Origin: Hermodice carunculata
Taxonomy: Eukaryota; Annelida; Polychaeta; Eunicida; Amphinomidae
Direction of reading: 5' to 3'
Assembly (NCBI GenBank): GCA_964020975.1
Contig: OZ026629.1
Span: forward strand, 48,929,864 to 48,993,863
DNA length: 64,000 nt
The position numbers and the translations under genes were made by a program. Below the pieces are notes generated by a model, which was not told the DNA's origin, did no database searches, and was given only the letters and a program-made list of their open reading frames with translations. Of the stretch, positions 23,553-35,199 are shown piece after piece. Position 1 is the first letter of the stretch. Each line of letters opens with the position of its first letter.

Positions 23553-25728
23553 GTGGCCGGGTCCGTCTGCTGTTTTCCGTTATGTGGGCATTTTCTTATT
23601 TTCCAGGGCTGGACACACATGGATGTGCTCAGCCCTCAGTGGGAACTCGCAGCAGGTTTCTGCCCTATGTTCACGGCGGAGGACTGTAGACTGCATCCCG
23701 GCTGGGTGACCTGGCGGGGGTCCCCTCACGATCCTTCTACCCATCAGGTTGATGCCATGCAATTACAAAACATTATGCAGTGGGATTCACAATTTTTACC
23801 TGTGGAACAGCAATTATTTCGAGACCCTACTCACTTTGTGGCCGGCCAACTGCCCTCTCAGTTATCGAATTGTGAGTTTTTATTGGGACAGTTAGAGCAG
23901 GGGTCATCTGCTATGGTACTGATGTGGCTCAGAGAGGGGGTAAGAGTGGAACATTTTTTCAGGCATTTCAAAGGGAACTTCAAAGGGCAATCGTATGATT
24001 GTGACAGTCCCCCCCCCCCCCCCACACACACACAGAATCTTCCCTAACTGTTCTTCTGGGCGCAGGCATGCTGCATTTATCGCCCGAACATTGGAGGAAA
24101 GGATTAAAAAGGGTTCTATTGAAGTGGTAGGGAAAGTAGGTGAGGTTGAGCCTCCTAGAGTTGTGATGGGTATCTGTATTGAGCCCACTAAGCCTCGCCT
24201 GTGCCATGATGAGAGGTACCTAAATTTGTGGATTACAGATAACCCTTTCAAATTAGATACACTACCTGATATTCCACCTATATGTCCCCCTGGTAGCTTC
24301 ATGTCCACTTGCGATGAAAAGTCTGCCTATGATGGACTGGTGCTACATCCAGACTCCCGGGATTATTTTGGCCTGCACTTTGGTGGTTACTACTTACGGT
24401 ATAGGACCCTTCCTTTTGGCTGGAAGGCTAGTCCGTTTGTCTATGACACAGTTGGGAGACAAGTGACCTCATTTCTGAGGTCAAAGGGGGTACGTACACT
24501 CCAGTATATAGATGATAGGTTTGTGGGCTCCATCAGGACTGGCGTCTCTCTCAATGAAGAGGATAAATGTAGGTGGGCCATGGCCCTTACCTGTGCTGTG
24601 CTCACTGCTCTTGGTTACACAATTGCCTTAAGTAAGAGTTGTTTAGAGCCAAAACAACAGATTTTATACTTTGGTTTAGTAGTAGACTCCAATGCTCAGA
24701 GTTTTTCCATACCCATAGGCATAGCCAAAAGGGAAAAATTTGCTATTTTGCGGGAATATATTTTGGCCAGAAAGCAGGTTACATTGAAGACTCTACAAAG
24801 ATACATGGGCAAGTGTACTTTCTTTGCTATGTGTGTCCCTGGTGGCAGGTTGTATACTCGGTCCATGGCCCGAGCTGTGTCGTTAGCCCACCGCAACAGT
24901 AGAATGGTTGTGTTGACCCCAGAATTGAAATCTGAGATCTGCCATTGGGAATTTATCGACACGTGTGCCGAGTGGCTACCATGGCAACGTGAGACACACA
25001 TCCCTCTCCAAATTGTAACTGATTCATCAGGGTTTGCATGGGCTGGGGTGACTCCTGTTGGCACTATGCGGGATTACTGGCCTGGAGATGACTCTCGGCC
25101 TATTCACTTGAAAGAAGCAGAGGCTCTCATAAAGACCTTGCAGTGTATTTTGGATCATGTTAGGAATACACGGGTGGATGCCCTAGTGGACAATCAGGCT
25201 GTGGTCCAGGCATGGGAGAATGAGGGTGGGAGAGACCCAACATTGAATAGTTATATAAAAACTTTGTTTACACTTTCCCAGCAACATAATTTCCAGCTCC
25301 AGCTTTCTTATATACCCTCCAAGAGTAACATGGCTGATGAACCCTCGCGTGGGTTGACCCTGAGTGACTCTACGTTGAGCCCCTCATCATGGCACCAGGT
25401 GGAGTCTTGGTATGGACCCCACACATTTGATCTCATGGCTTTAGATTCTAATGCTATGGTAGGGGTAAATGGGAAATACCTACCTCACTTTATACCCTTT
25501 CAATTACCCAACTCCTCGGGTGTCAATGTGTTTTCACAGAAATTACTGTCAGGGGAAAATTATTATGTGTTCCCCCCCATTTTGCTTGATTGCACCACTG
25601 TTGCGATTTCTGTTGCAGGAGGTGGCCAGACCACTGCATTGTACAATGATATTACCTCGGCTATCCCCCATAACCTCTTGGTGGCCAATAATGATGGGTC
25701 ATGCTGCTCATCTGCGATGTTTGGCTAG
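23553..25728 (+). CDS. Ngaro-like reverse transcriptase/RNase H with C-terminal MT-like region
   Basis: Fossil-element pol. RT blocks include RLCHDERYLNLWI, FMSTCDEKSAYDGL, RTLPFGWKASPFVYDTVG and LQYIDDRF, with YIDD as the catalytic box. RNase H blocks are LQIVTDSSGFAWAGV, HLKEAEALIKTL, DALVDNQAVVQAW and YIPSKSNMADEPSR. The segment after it (YGPHTFDLMALDSN and YYVFPPILL) matches the region that follows RNase H in DIRS-order elements. It copies element RNA into DNA. The long open frame over the core suggests good preservation. Confidence 0.85.
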
Positions 25729-25905
25729 CAAAGGTTGCCCCTCTGCAGTGCTGGTCCCTTCTAAGCAAGGTTTTGTCTCCTCCAAGGCTGGGCTACCCTA
25801 TGATTTGTATGTCGCCCGGCTAATCTTAAAGTGAGCTCTTATTTGGTTCATATTTTCTGTTTGTAGACACCCAGGGGAGTCCACCCTATATTAGATGACT
25901 TTGCA

Positions 25906-27105
25906 TTGGATCAACGACTGAATTCCCTTTTGGACTCCCAGGCCACTTCCCATTACCAAAGGAAGAAAGCCTCTCTTGAGGACAGCTTGGGCTTATATAT
26001 GTGGAAAACTTTTGGACATCATAACATCTTAAATATGGGACCTAGAGACATTTGCAAATTTCTTATTTGGAGGGATGGGCAGGGGAAAACCCCTGTTCAC
26101 CATGTCTCATGTGGTGCTATGAATGATAGGACTCCAGCATTCCAGTGTCCTCGGCGATTGGCGGTGGGGACTGTCACTTACCTGGTCAGTCACTTGAAGC
26201 AACTGTTTGAAAACACGGGTCTGGGTAAGGACTGGTATGAAAGCACAGGTATGGGTAACCCTGCCGCATCACAAATGGTACAGACTTATGTAAAGGCTGT
26301 GAGGGAGGAACAGAGTAAGGCCCATGTGATACCCAAGCAGGCTATACCACTTTTTGTAGATAAACTTATCCTTATTGCCCTTTACATTGATCGCAAATTA
26401 CAGGAGCAATTGGCACCCCGCAGGTCAAAATTTGTTTTGGCTCGAGACCAAGCCCTATTCAAACTATTGTTTTTTAGTGGCGACAGGGCTAATGATATTG
26501 GCCTTATGCTTACCCAAGAGATCAAGCAGCTGTCAGAGGGTCGGGGATTTTTCATTCGCCATACATGGGGTAAAACATGTAGAGTTGACAGCTGTAACAC
26601 TTTTACAGTTCAGCACTGCCCAGATGTGAGAATATGCCCAGTAGAAGGGGTTTACATGTACTTTAGTGTTGCCCAACAGATGGGGGTTGTTTTATCTCAT
26701 GGGTACTTATTTCGCCCTGTCTCCACAGGTGGCTCGGTACTGTCACAGGGTATGTCATATGCTTGTGTGTATGATAGACTCAAACACTACCTGGGCATTC
26801 TGGATATTGACGCTGGGGAATCTCCTCATAGCTTCCGTCATGGTTGTGCTATTGTTATGGCAACCCTCCCGCGAGTGGATACCAATCCCTCCCAAATGAT
26901 GGAGCATATTGGATGGCGCTCCCCACACACAGCCCTGCGGTATAGTAGGCAGAATCAGCTAACTGATAATCACTCTACCTCTCCCTTATTCTCAGCGGTA
27001 GTGGGGGGTCACATGGCCCCCAAGGCAGCTCAATTATACCACCAGGTGGATAGTAGGACAATGCCTCCCGCCTTCCCTGGGTTAGTGCCTACTTCACATG
27101 ATTAG
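25906..27105 (+). CDS. Ngaro-like tyrosine recombinase, about 400 residues
   Basis: The integration enzyme of the element. Catalytic landmarks are the first Arg in SGDRANDIG, the H-x-x-R box in SPHSFRHGCAI and the terminal HIGWRSPHTALRYSR with the candidate nucleophile Tyr. The family cuts and joins DNA through a phosphotyrosine, so there is no DDE integrase and no target-site duplication. The frame is open throughout and ends 27105, 0.67 kb before B1. It looks whole. Confidence 0.88.
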   Translation: MDQRLNSLLDSQATSHYQRKKASLEDSLGLYMWKTFGHHNILNMGPRDICKFLIWRDGQGKTPVHHVSCGAMNDRTPAFQCPRRLAVGTVTYLVSHLKQLFENTGLGKDWYESTGMGNPAASQMVQTYVKAVREEQSKAHVIPKQAIPLFVDKLILIALYIDRKLQEQLAPRRSKFVLARDQALFKLLFFSGDRANDIGLMLTQEIKQLSEGRGFFIRHTWGKTCRVDSCNTFTVQHCPDVRICPVEGVYMYFSVAQQMGVVLSHGYLFRPVSTGGSVLSQGMSYACVYDRLKHYLGILDIDAGESPHSFRHGCAIVMATLPRVDTNPSQMMEHIGWRSPHTALRYSRQNQLTDNHSTSPLFSAVVGGHMAPKAAQLYHQVDSRTMPPAFPGLVPTSHD

Positions 27106-27772
27106 CAAGCGGATTACATCAATTTAAACTTGAGTTAGATATATGTATGTATGTATATCCATATATAGTCATATCCATGCTTGTCACTACATTGTTGCTA
27201 TTTGCCTGCAACAGACGGTGTTGAACTTTGGTTCATGGTATATGGAGTGTGCTTCTTTCCCGTAGTGCATGTTTCCCAGGCAAGTCTTGATATTTGTGGG
27301 TATTAGGACTTAGTCTGGCTAGGGATGCCTATCTGTACACACCATGTATTTTATTCACTCCCCATATACCGGTATGGGTTTTTTGGTGCATATACTCAGT
27401 ATACATTGTCATTATCTCATTCTCTTTGTTGATGGCTTCACGATGCTGACTTTTATTATGATGTCATTAAAGATATTGCATTTCCAAGCTGTTGTTTGTG
27501 CTTACTTTACACAATGTGGTGACTGATAGTTATGGAGAGTTTTGCTTCTTTGTCAGTTTTGTTTCTTTTCATTTGATTTTGCTGCAGTGTTCATTGGACT
27601 TCTCCCCCTTACCTGCATAACGCATTTAACATGTAACTTCTGTACATGGCAAAACTCTCCTGTACCTGTTTTGTTTTGGTGTAAGGAATGGGAGTGTGTG
27701 TTATGGTGTGTGGAACTAGTGTGGGTTGTAGATTTAAAGAGATGAGAGTGAATTATGGATTGCTATGGACAA

Positions 27773-27844
27773 CTGAATGTATCTTCCCATATCTTAATAC
27801 AAGTGTGGAATAGCGAGTGTCATGTTCACTTATGGATATGCTAA
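27773..27844 (+). repeat. split direct repeat B1
   Basis: 72 bases from CTGAATGTATCTTCCCATAT to GGATATGCTAA. One mismatch to B2 at 28147-28218. Confidence 0.92.
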
Positions 27845-27910
27845 TATCCTAAGTGAATGACACGAGTCACATGACACTCTGATAAGAAGCACAGTTTGGA
27901 AGATGACAGG
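27845..27910 (+). repeat. split direct repeat A2
   Basis: 66 bases, directly abutting B1 as expected if B1-A2 represents the joined ends of a circular intermediate. Confidence 0.92.
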
Positions 27911-28146
27911 GAGGGGGACAAGGAAGCGAGCCTAGGGCGAGAACAGAACTGGCCCGGAGATGGGAAGTGTCAAGGGGCTCCATTCACAGTGGGGGAACAG
28001 ATTCAAAGGCAAATGCCCACCCACCCACCCATTTTGTTTGGGGAGTTTAGTCATTGTGGGGCATACCTAGTGCCACCCCCCCACCCACCCACCCTGGGGC
28101 TTGCCTGCTGGGGCAGCCGTGTGAATTTGGCACCTTGCTATTCCAC

Positions 28147-28218
28147 CTGAATGTGTCTTCCCATATCTTAATACAAGTGTGGAATAGCGAGTGTCATGTT
28201 CACTTATGGATATGCTAA
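28147..28218 (+). repeat. split direct repeat B2 and right end of the element
   Basis: 72 bases matching B1 with one difference; the match stops after GGATATGCTAA, fixing the element's right end. The 236 bases between A2 and B2 (27911-28146) are not repeated at the left and are rich in CCCACCCACCC. Confidence 0.92.
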
Positions 28219-28227
28219 AACACAAAG

Positions 28228-28391
28228 TGTGGTGCTCCTCAATAAGATTTGTTTGGAGACTCAACTACCAGTGGCCCCTCGGTTAGTTACCCTTCAGAGC
28301 GGCACATCCCCATTATGCTCGGTATAGGGAGTACCCCCCCCCCCCCCCGGGGGCAGTGGCCACTTGATCGGGTTCAACTAGGAGCACCACA
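28228..28391. repeat. short element bounded by 12-bp perfect inverted repeats
   Basis: TGTGGTGCTCCT at 28228-28239 and its exact complement AGGAGCACCACA at 28380-28391. The interior includes a long C run followed by GGGGG. It could be a small MITE or chance; no flanking duplication was found. Confidence 0.4.
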
Positions 28392-28764
28392 GTTCGGCAG
28401 ACACGTTTGAGTGAGACATCAAAATAAGCACATTTCAGACAGTGGGCCTCAGTATTTTATGATAATTTGCACCAAAAATAATCGTTTGATAAAGCAGAAT
28501 TATGTTGTACAGCAGTGATACAGTACACAACAGGGTTTAAATCTCTGAGTTTTTATAAAATATAATCCAGAACAGAAAAGATATTGCCTTATTATCATTA
28601 AAGTTGTATCCAGCAGCGCCAAATAGAGTAGTCTCGAGAGTAAAAGTGGTATACTGTGTAATATTTCTATGTCACTGGTCTCTGTGTACAGCATAAGGTG
28701 GACAAACAAAAAAATAATGCCACACATCTTCGATACCGAGACCACAAATTGGCCAATCTTATAA

Positions 28765-29505
28765 AATAGCGTTCAGAGAATGGATTACCCTCGGAGCCCA
28801 CATTTTCCCCTCAATTATGCATTTTTTGAGACTTAGCAGTAGAATACTGCACAAATAATTTCCATATTGTTGTCTATGAAATGACGGAGCACTTTTGGAT
28901 GTGCTCATGGGACAAGTTCTGGTGACAGAGACCACTGTACTGTGCCATCAAGTAGACACTTCAAAAGTTTCATAGCAAGTTTAAAATAACAAGAAGCTGG
29001 TTTTCAATAGGAATGTGGTCCATTATGATGTACATCTCTGAAAAAATGGGGAAGCTGCGTTGGATCCTTCTTGACATATTATGGTAACGTCGTCCCCTTG
29101 TGCACCACTCAGACGGCCTAAAAGATAATACTTTAAAGTTTCATAAAAAGTTTATAAATGCCAAGAGGAAGCTAGTTTTAAAAAGGAACTTGGTCCATCA
29201 TAAGATGCATCTCTGACAAAAAATTGGGAAAGCTGTGGTCAATATTTTTTGAGATATCACGGTCACGTTGTCAGGGTTGACGCCACTCAGACGGCCTTTA
29301 AATAAATACATGAATTTTCATTAAAAAAAAATGAAAATAATCAGAGGAAGCTGGTTTTCCATAGAAACCTGGCCCATCATAAGGTTCTGTGACAAAAATT
29401 TGGTACAGCTACAGTGGATATCTTTTGAGATATCATGGTAACGTCGACAAGACGGACAGATCATGCAGGGGACGACAATACCCTCTGGCACTTTTTGTGC
29501 CTGGC
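28765..29505. repeat. tandem-core dispersed element with terminal hairpin, copy 1
   Basis: It begins TTCAGAGAATGGATTACCCT and has three to four units near 170-180 bp that repeat CACTCAGACGGCCT, 'aagtttcataaaaagtt' and 'ttttgagatatca'. It ends with GGCACTTTTTGTGCC in a hairpin. Collinear with 58209-59182 and similar to 55356-56287. Confidence 0.7.
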
Positions 29506-29955
29506 TAAGAAACAATTCAAATCGGTAATCGTATGTCTGATAAAGGCTTGAATTATGTTACAAATAAGACTTATAATATGAGTTATGAATATTATACAAA
29601 TCCAATTTGGACAGGAACAAAGTTTTAAGTATAGTTATATTATGGTATTGAATGCCTGAACAAAGGCTCTGCTCCCTGAAATAATGTTTGTGTTTAGGCT
29701 TAAAGTTATTGTGAAATAGACAACGGCTATTATATTGAACTGATTAACACATTGGAGGAGACGGATAAAGTAATAGTTGTCTGGATGGTAATTTTACCTG
29801 TGACAACCCATTTGGGTCGGATATATGAATATGGTATGATTAGTCAATGACTATCATTAAATAATCTAAGGATAAGCAGTTTATGATTGGATAGTGCCTG
29901 TCACATGAGGCTTTGCTATTACCATGATAATGTGATGTCTGCTGACCAGTTGACA
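29506..29955. other. upstream part of the duplicated unit, copy 1
   Basis: Collinear with 59190-59350 and 60780-61055 with interruptions. It shows that the duplication includes DNA beyond the TPMT 5' end. No gene is seen. Confidence 0.65.
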
Positions 29956-32900
29956 TGAACTTTTGGGATGCGCATGCGTCACCATCGCGTGTCACTGTCC
30001 ACAGAAAATGACAAAGGGGTTCACAGCTTATACCCACTGATGTCAGTGCTCCAATGAGACCTAAACTTGAGAGGAGTGTACCAACTGAAATTAACTTCCT
30101 ACATGGTTTCTCAAATATAAGTAGGTTACCTACAGGAAACCAAATTTTTTTGGCATGTTTATAGGCTTGACATATGTGCTTATTACTGCCATGTTGTTGA
30201 AGATTGTGTAAGTCCTCATTGGTGTCATGGTTTAGTCCTACACTAACCAAAATGCTCTACTCACTACAATAGATTTGGATACAGAACAATAAGTCATGGC
30301 GAAAATCCCTGCAATAAATTAGGGTATGCACATGTATACATGTATGGGATACTGGTAAACAATGGAAACATTGTGGGTCTGCAGTGGCCTAGCCATTGAA
30401 ATGAAATAGATTTTGACTTTCAGGTGAGGGCACAATAGGATTAACACATACAAGACCCAGTGGAATAAAGGGCATAACCTGTTATGACATTTATGTATAA
30501 TAGTCATCTGGCTGACAAAGGCCAGGGAAAGTTGTATTTAGGATCATGTGTTGATTCATTTGGGCCAAAAGGCTAGACAGGATTGACTTATCACAGTTTA
30601 TGTATAAACTTGACAGCTGGCTAACAAAAGTCAGTGCATGTTACAATTGAAGCCATGAATGGAGTTTTGAGAATTTAATATAAAATGAATTTTATTTTGA
30701 TTGTACTTTGATTAGTCTTTCTTAAGACCCTTTCTTCGTTAATTTGTTATAAAACAAAATAACTAATGAATATTATAACACTGCCGTGTCAGTCAAAAAC
30801 CACACCAGGCACCAGCCATCTGAAACATGCTGGTACACTTTGATAACATGCGGTGCAACGGGTCTAAGGCTGGGCAACATAGTGTCAAAGCACCATGAAC
30901 TACGCTGGCAGCTGTGGTACAGAAGTCTGGGCGACATCCAACAGAGGAACAAAGTCGAAAGTTATGTTGCATCAAACAGCCAAATGTTAGCAATGATAGT
31001 GGTATTTGCAAGCTTATCTGCCGGGAATACACGTACATAAAAGATCATTTGCATCATGCTGCATGTTAAATACATTACTAAAAAATAGAGAATTATGTTC
31101 TGTTCATATTTATTGTCAATATACTCTACACATAAAGATCACTGGCATCTCCTATGATCTACTTAGCAAAAGCTATTTCACTTCTAATGGACAAGCTTCT
31201 TATTATGTGCCTACTGGGCAACTAAAATTTATTACTCGGTTGCAGATCAATCAAACCCTTACTACTGCAGTATGCAATACTTACATTGACAAATGAACCA
31301 TGACTTTGACATCACCATTCAAACTAATGGTTAAGTTGCGTAAAGTGGCCAAACAATTGACACCAGCTTTTCAACTACTTTGAGACTTTGGCAAAAACAT
31401 TCAATGGTATTATCGGCATCTCAAAACATTACTGCTTCCAAATAGCAGTGTCTTTCACATAGTTGCATCAGTATCTGTTTCTCCTGCTAATTCTATCTTC
31501 TCTATTTTGAAGTGCTTTCAATACCTGTGCCCCGTCCTGAATTAGACCTGGCTATTCCTTATGAATTGCCATACACACATCTTGCTATGAATAGGGACAA
31601 AACTAGTTATGTTCAGACTTAGCCAAGTGTGTAAATACTGACACCTCTTATTGCTCTTTCTGTAACCCTGCTCACTCCATTCTGCATAATCCAAGTTGTC
31701 TGTCTGCCTTGTTCACAAAAGAAACACAGACAATACGTTTCTTCTGGCACAAAAATAATGGTGCATGAGAAATTTTAAATTGCATATTATTTGCAACATG
31801 GACTTGGCTCTTGAGTGGATCTTGCCATGAAACTGAAAAACTATGTCTCTACACCCAGGTAATAACTAGAAATATTCAACTTCTTGTTTTGAATCTGGCT
31901 GCACAGCTTATTCATGCCATTTTGAACTGTTGCGCTATTACTTCAGTCAATCTACTGAATCTGTTGACCATATCTTACTCAAGTTTTAATTTGTCTCCTT
32001 CCTTCTTTCAGAAATATGGAATCTGTCTAAAATCCCCCATAAACTGCTCAATTCGAAATTAGATGTAAGGAATCTTCTCTTGGAAGAGGTAGGACCATTA
32101 CCTCTCTCTGAACTCCAGAAAGCACTTGATCATGCAAAATGACGCTTTAAAGTTAAGTTACTGGTCTACTGAATTCTGGTAAAATCTCTCCTGAAACCAC
32201 AAATTATTGGAAAATAGTAGGTATGATTTTGTTAACACTGGAAATCATTTTTTTTTGGGGGGGGGGGGGTTCTGCACTTTTGCCAAGGAAAACTGAAATG
32301 TTGTAAATATGAAAAAGCGCTATTTGACAAGTGATCTTGGTACTGAGAATGTGTTGGTGAATGAAATGCATGCCATGGCCACAATACTAATGGTCCAGAA
32401 GGGTGAAGAAATGCCTGCTGCTTGCAAAACCATGCCTGAAAACGCTGCTACAAGATGTCATGACAACTTTCACCACTTAAATCTATAGCCGCTTCTCCCT
32501 GCAGCAGCTACTGAGACCAATGTCCTTGTTACTGGTCTACTAACTTTCTGGTTCAACACACCATCCATGCTATGAATGGATACTAACTAGCTAACTCGCA
32601 AAATCAGTTGCATTGCTTCAGAAAGAAGTAAAAGAGAAAGCAAAAGCAAAAGAAACTAATGCTTTAATGCAAACTGGAAAGGTGAATAATTTGCTGATAT
32701 CAGGAATTAAGGAAGACAAAGAAAAATGTCAATCCAGTTCAAAGAATCATCAAGAAACTATACATAATAAACCTATTGAGTAGGTAGACTAAGTGTTAAC
32801 AATGGAGTACCCACAAGACCAATACTAGTGGGATGTCAGAGTATTTGTGATAAATGTAAACTATATGTGGCAAGAACTAAATTGACAATAAAGGTTACAA

Positions 32901-33089
32901 AAAGATTTTGATCGAAGAGTATCATACGAAATCACAACGTCATGTATGGCAAAAAAAAAGCTAGGACTCATCACAAGTGTGTGCACAACAAGCATATCCA
33001 TCTATGTTAAATACACTGTTAGAACCACCAATAAATGGCATTTGATGCTAATTTGCAGAAGAATTCGCCATGCAAATTTTAATATTGGT
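29956..33089. other. unassigned intergenic DNA
   Basis: No gene could be supported on either strand. Short frames at 30786-31040 and 31811-32062 have no recognisable domain. Around 31640-31760 a frame reading SYCSFCNPAHSILHN resembles a LINE C-terminal Cys motif only weakly. A T8G12 run lies near 32250-32268. Confidence 0.4.
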
Positions 33090-33562
33090 TGACGCTGCTT
33101 TGAAATAGTTGGGGCATATCAGACTGACGGTGAATTGCTGTGATCCTGCTCCAATAATGGGCGTAAGCCAATAAATTACTGCTGGTACCTTTTTATCTAT
33201 CAATCATATGTATGCAACACTGACAGCAAATTACCTGCTTATTTCAACAGAAATCAAGTATGTAGCCAAGCCCTGTTGAATACAACTGCTGACCAAACAA
33301 TTGTTAAAATCTGGAATGTTTACTTGGGGATGATTAACACCTATTGGCATCCCCATGCACATTCCTGCATTGGTGTGTACACATTTACTGCAGTAATTGC
33401 CAATATATCTTGACCGCGAAGGCTTTGATTGTGGTCGTTTTCTCAATTTTTTCTGAACAGAAATATATGAGAGGGAAGTTTCAACTTGTCCGACAAGGTA
33501 AGATCTTAAAAAAATTCACTTGTCTGACCATTGTTACTTGTCCTGGGCAATCAGACATGCGA
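33090..33562 (-). repeat. dispersed repeat, inverted relative to 62065-62545
   Basis: The reverse complement of this block follows 62065-62545 through GACAAGT words, 'cacaccaatgcagg', GTGCATGGGGA and 'ttggtcagcagttgtatt'. The GACAAGT motif recurs three times within each copy. It has no coding capacity; likely a non-autonomous transposon of unknown class. Confidence 0.65.
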
Positions 33563-33999
33563 TTTGTCCAACCCTGCAGCAAAATGACTGTGTTTTTATA
33601 TGAACTTGAATATGTTTTATTTTTCTTCAATGTATTCATCGATTTGTAAACCTAAAGCTTGGTTTTCATTTGAACTGCCGCACCATTTAATGATATACCT
33701 TTCACCCTCCGCTGTCATAAAATAGTTCCTTGGTCCATGAAATCGAGGCTATTTTTCCAATATCAGAAAATGGCATCTACTTTGGCTTTGCTCTTCTGGA
33801 GCTCTAACAAAGACAGGGAAGGTTTACATCCTCATACGACAGGTGATCTCAATGCATTACACAAATTTATCGACCATAATTTCGGAGGACTGACTATCTA
33901 CCCCTAATTAAATAGACTGGTTGTGAACATGATGACCCATATGTTCTCATTTGAACTTCCAGTTTCATACTTTTCAGATTCAGAATTAAAATGGACTAT

Positions 34000-34810
34000 T
34001 AAAGAATTAATCCAAACATGGTTTATTAATCTGATCACAGCAGGATCATCGACAGTATTTCTTACTAGCCATAACTATATATTATGCCGGATAATATGAC
34101 TTCTGTTGATAATGAGTCTATTTTAACAGATTTGCTGTCATTGTTGGATTTGAAATTTATGAATATGGGTCATGTTTTTCTATACTATTGGATGGTGCTG
34201 TACATCACTATTCTTTACGAAATGTACCATAAATACAAAACGATGAATAGGATGAAAAAAATCAAGTGACCAATACAATAAAACACTCCCCACCTGTAGA
34301 CCATGTATATCAATTGTTAGAATCTAAAGAAAATTGCTTCACCATATTAGGTAGTAACATATATGTAGAATCAGTAAGGGCTTAATTTGATGAACTTACA
34401 GCTTTTGTACTAGAATAAAGGCAGAAAGGCTTGGAGTTCAGTGCAATTTGTTTACAGGAATGTCACATTACAGAAAATAGTGATATATCATTGATACATT
34501 TGGTCTTTCAAATAAAAGTGGAATGCATATAGACAATATTGTCTGTATAATAAGTGATTTAATGTTTCAAAGTATTTCAGGAATTCTCACCTTAAACGTT
34601 TTCTGACCACCAACCTTATTTTATATGCGTGAATACAATATTGAGTAACAAACAAAATCATAAATCTATTAAATGCAAAATCAATAGTCAAGATTCAGTT
34701 TAAAAAGTACTTCAGGAACATAAATGTTTATGGATATCACAAATAAATTCAGTTTGGATAAAAATTGTGATCCTAATACAAATTACAGTATAATTAACGA
34801 GATACGTCAA
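34000..34810 (+). pseudogene. LINE endonuclease-region debris
   Basis: The reading GLEFSAICLQECHITENSDI (about 34430-34500) matches the start of APE endonucleases of CR1/L2-like LINEs. It is preceded by SVRA-FDELTAFVLE and followed further on by DPNTNYSIINEI. Stops interrupt it. The 3' half of a related LINE lies at 62650-63110. Confidence 0.55.
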
Positions 34811-34819
34811 GGTCACGTT

Positions 34820-35199
34820 GCTCAACAACAGAGACAGCCTGTATGTGTGAGTTCTTTTGACTACTTTTTCAATTGCAAAGAATCTGAAGTGATCATCAAA
34901 AATGCTTCAGCAGCTACCTCCTCCGCAGCTGTTCAGGCAGTTCTGTGGTATGTCCCGGGTAATGCCAGAAAGTTGTATCGATCAAGGCACTGCCACTGGG
35001 AAGTGACCTTCAGGGTGTGCAGCCATCATACATATTCCACTTGCCATCTCCCAGGCCCAAAGACGATTGTCAGGTGTGAGCTGCTCCCAATGTTTTGGTG
35101 GCAAGACCATTCCCCGCATCCTGGGGGCACCTCAGGCCAAGCCTCATCCTCCATTATTGTTTGTGAATCCTGGCACAGTTTGACTGGGTGAGTCTTTAG
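34820..35199. other. unassigned segment beside the Ty3/gypsy fossil
   Basis: GC-richer than its surroundings, with CCTCAGGCCAAGCC-like words. It may be part of the neighbouring fossil, but I recognise no domain. Confidence 0.3.

Larger units (their letters stand above)
19534..28218 (+). mobile_element. Ngaro/PAT-like tyrosine-recombinase retrotransposon with split direct repeats, about 8.7 kb
   Basis: It has the A1 - genes - B1 - A2 - B2 layout known for Ngaro and PAT-like DIRS-order elements. A1 is 19534-19599, B1 27773-27844, A2 27845-27910 and B2 28147-28218. B1 and A2 abut exactly, which fixes the ends: TATCCTAAG at the left and GGATATGCTAA at the right. Inside are a long leader with a minisatellite, a gag-like region with a CCHC knuckle, reverse transcriptase/RNase H and a tyrosine recombinase. 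It looks nearly whole, with perhaps one or two breaks in the gag region. The A and B pairs differ by only one or two bases, so insertion looks fairly recent. Opposite in orientation to TPMT-A, whose start codon is 731 bases away. Confidence 0.9.

Noticed and set aside
34724-35191. 155-codon plus-strand frame as a gene
   Set aside because: It spans the junction of LINE debris and the segment next to the Ty3/gypsy fossil; no domain.
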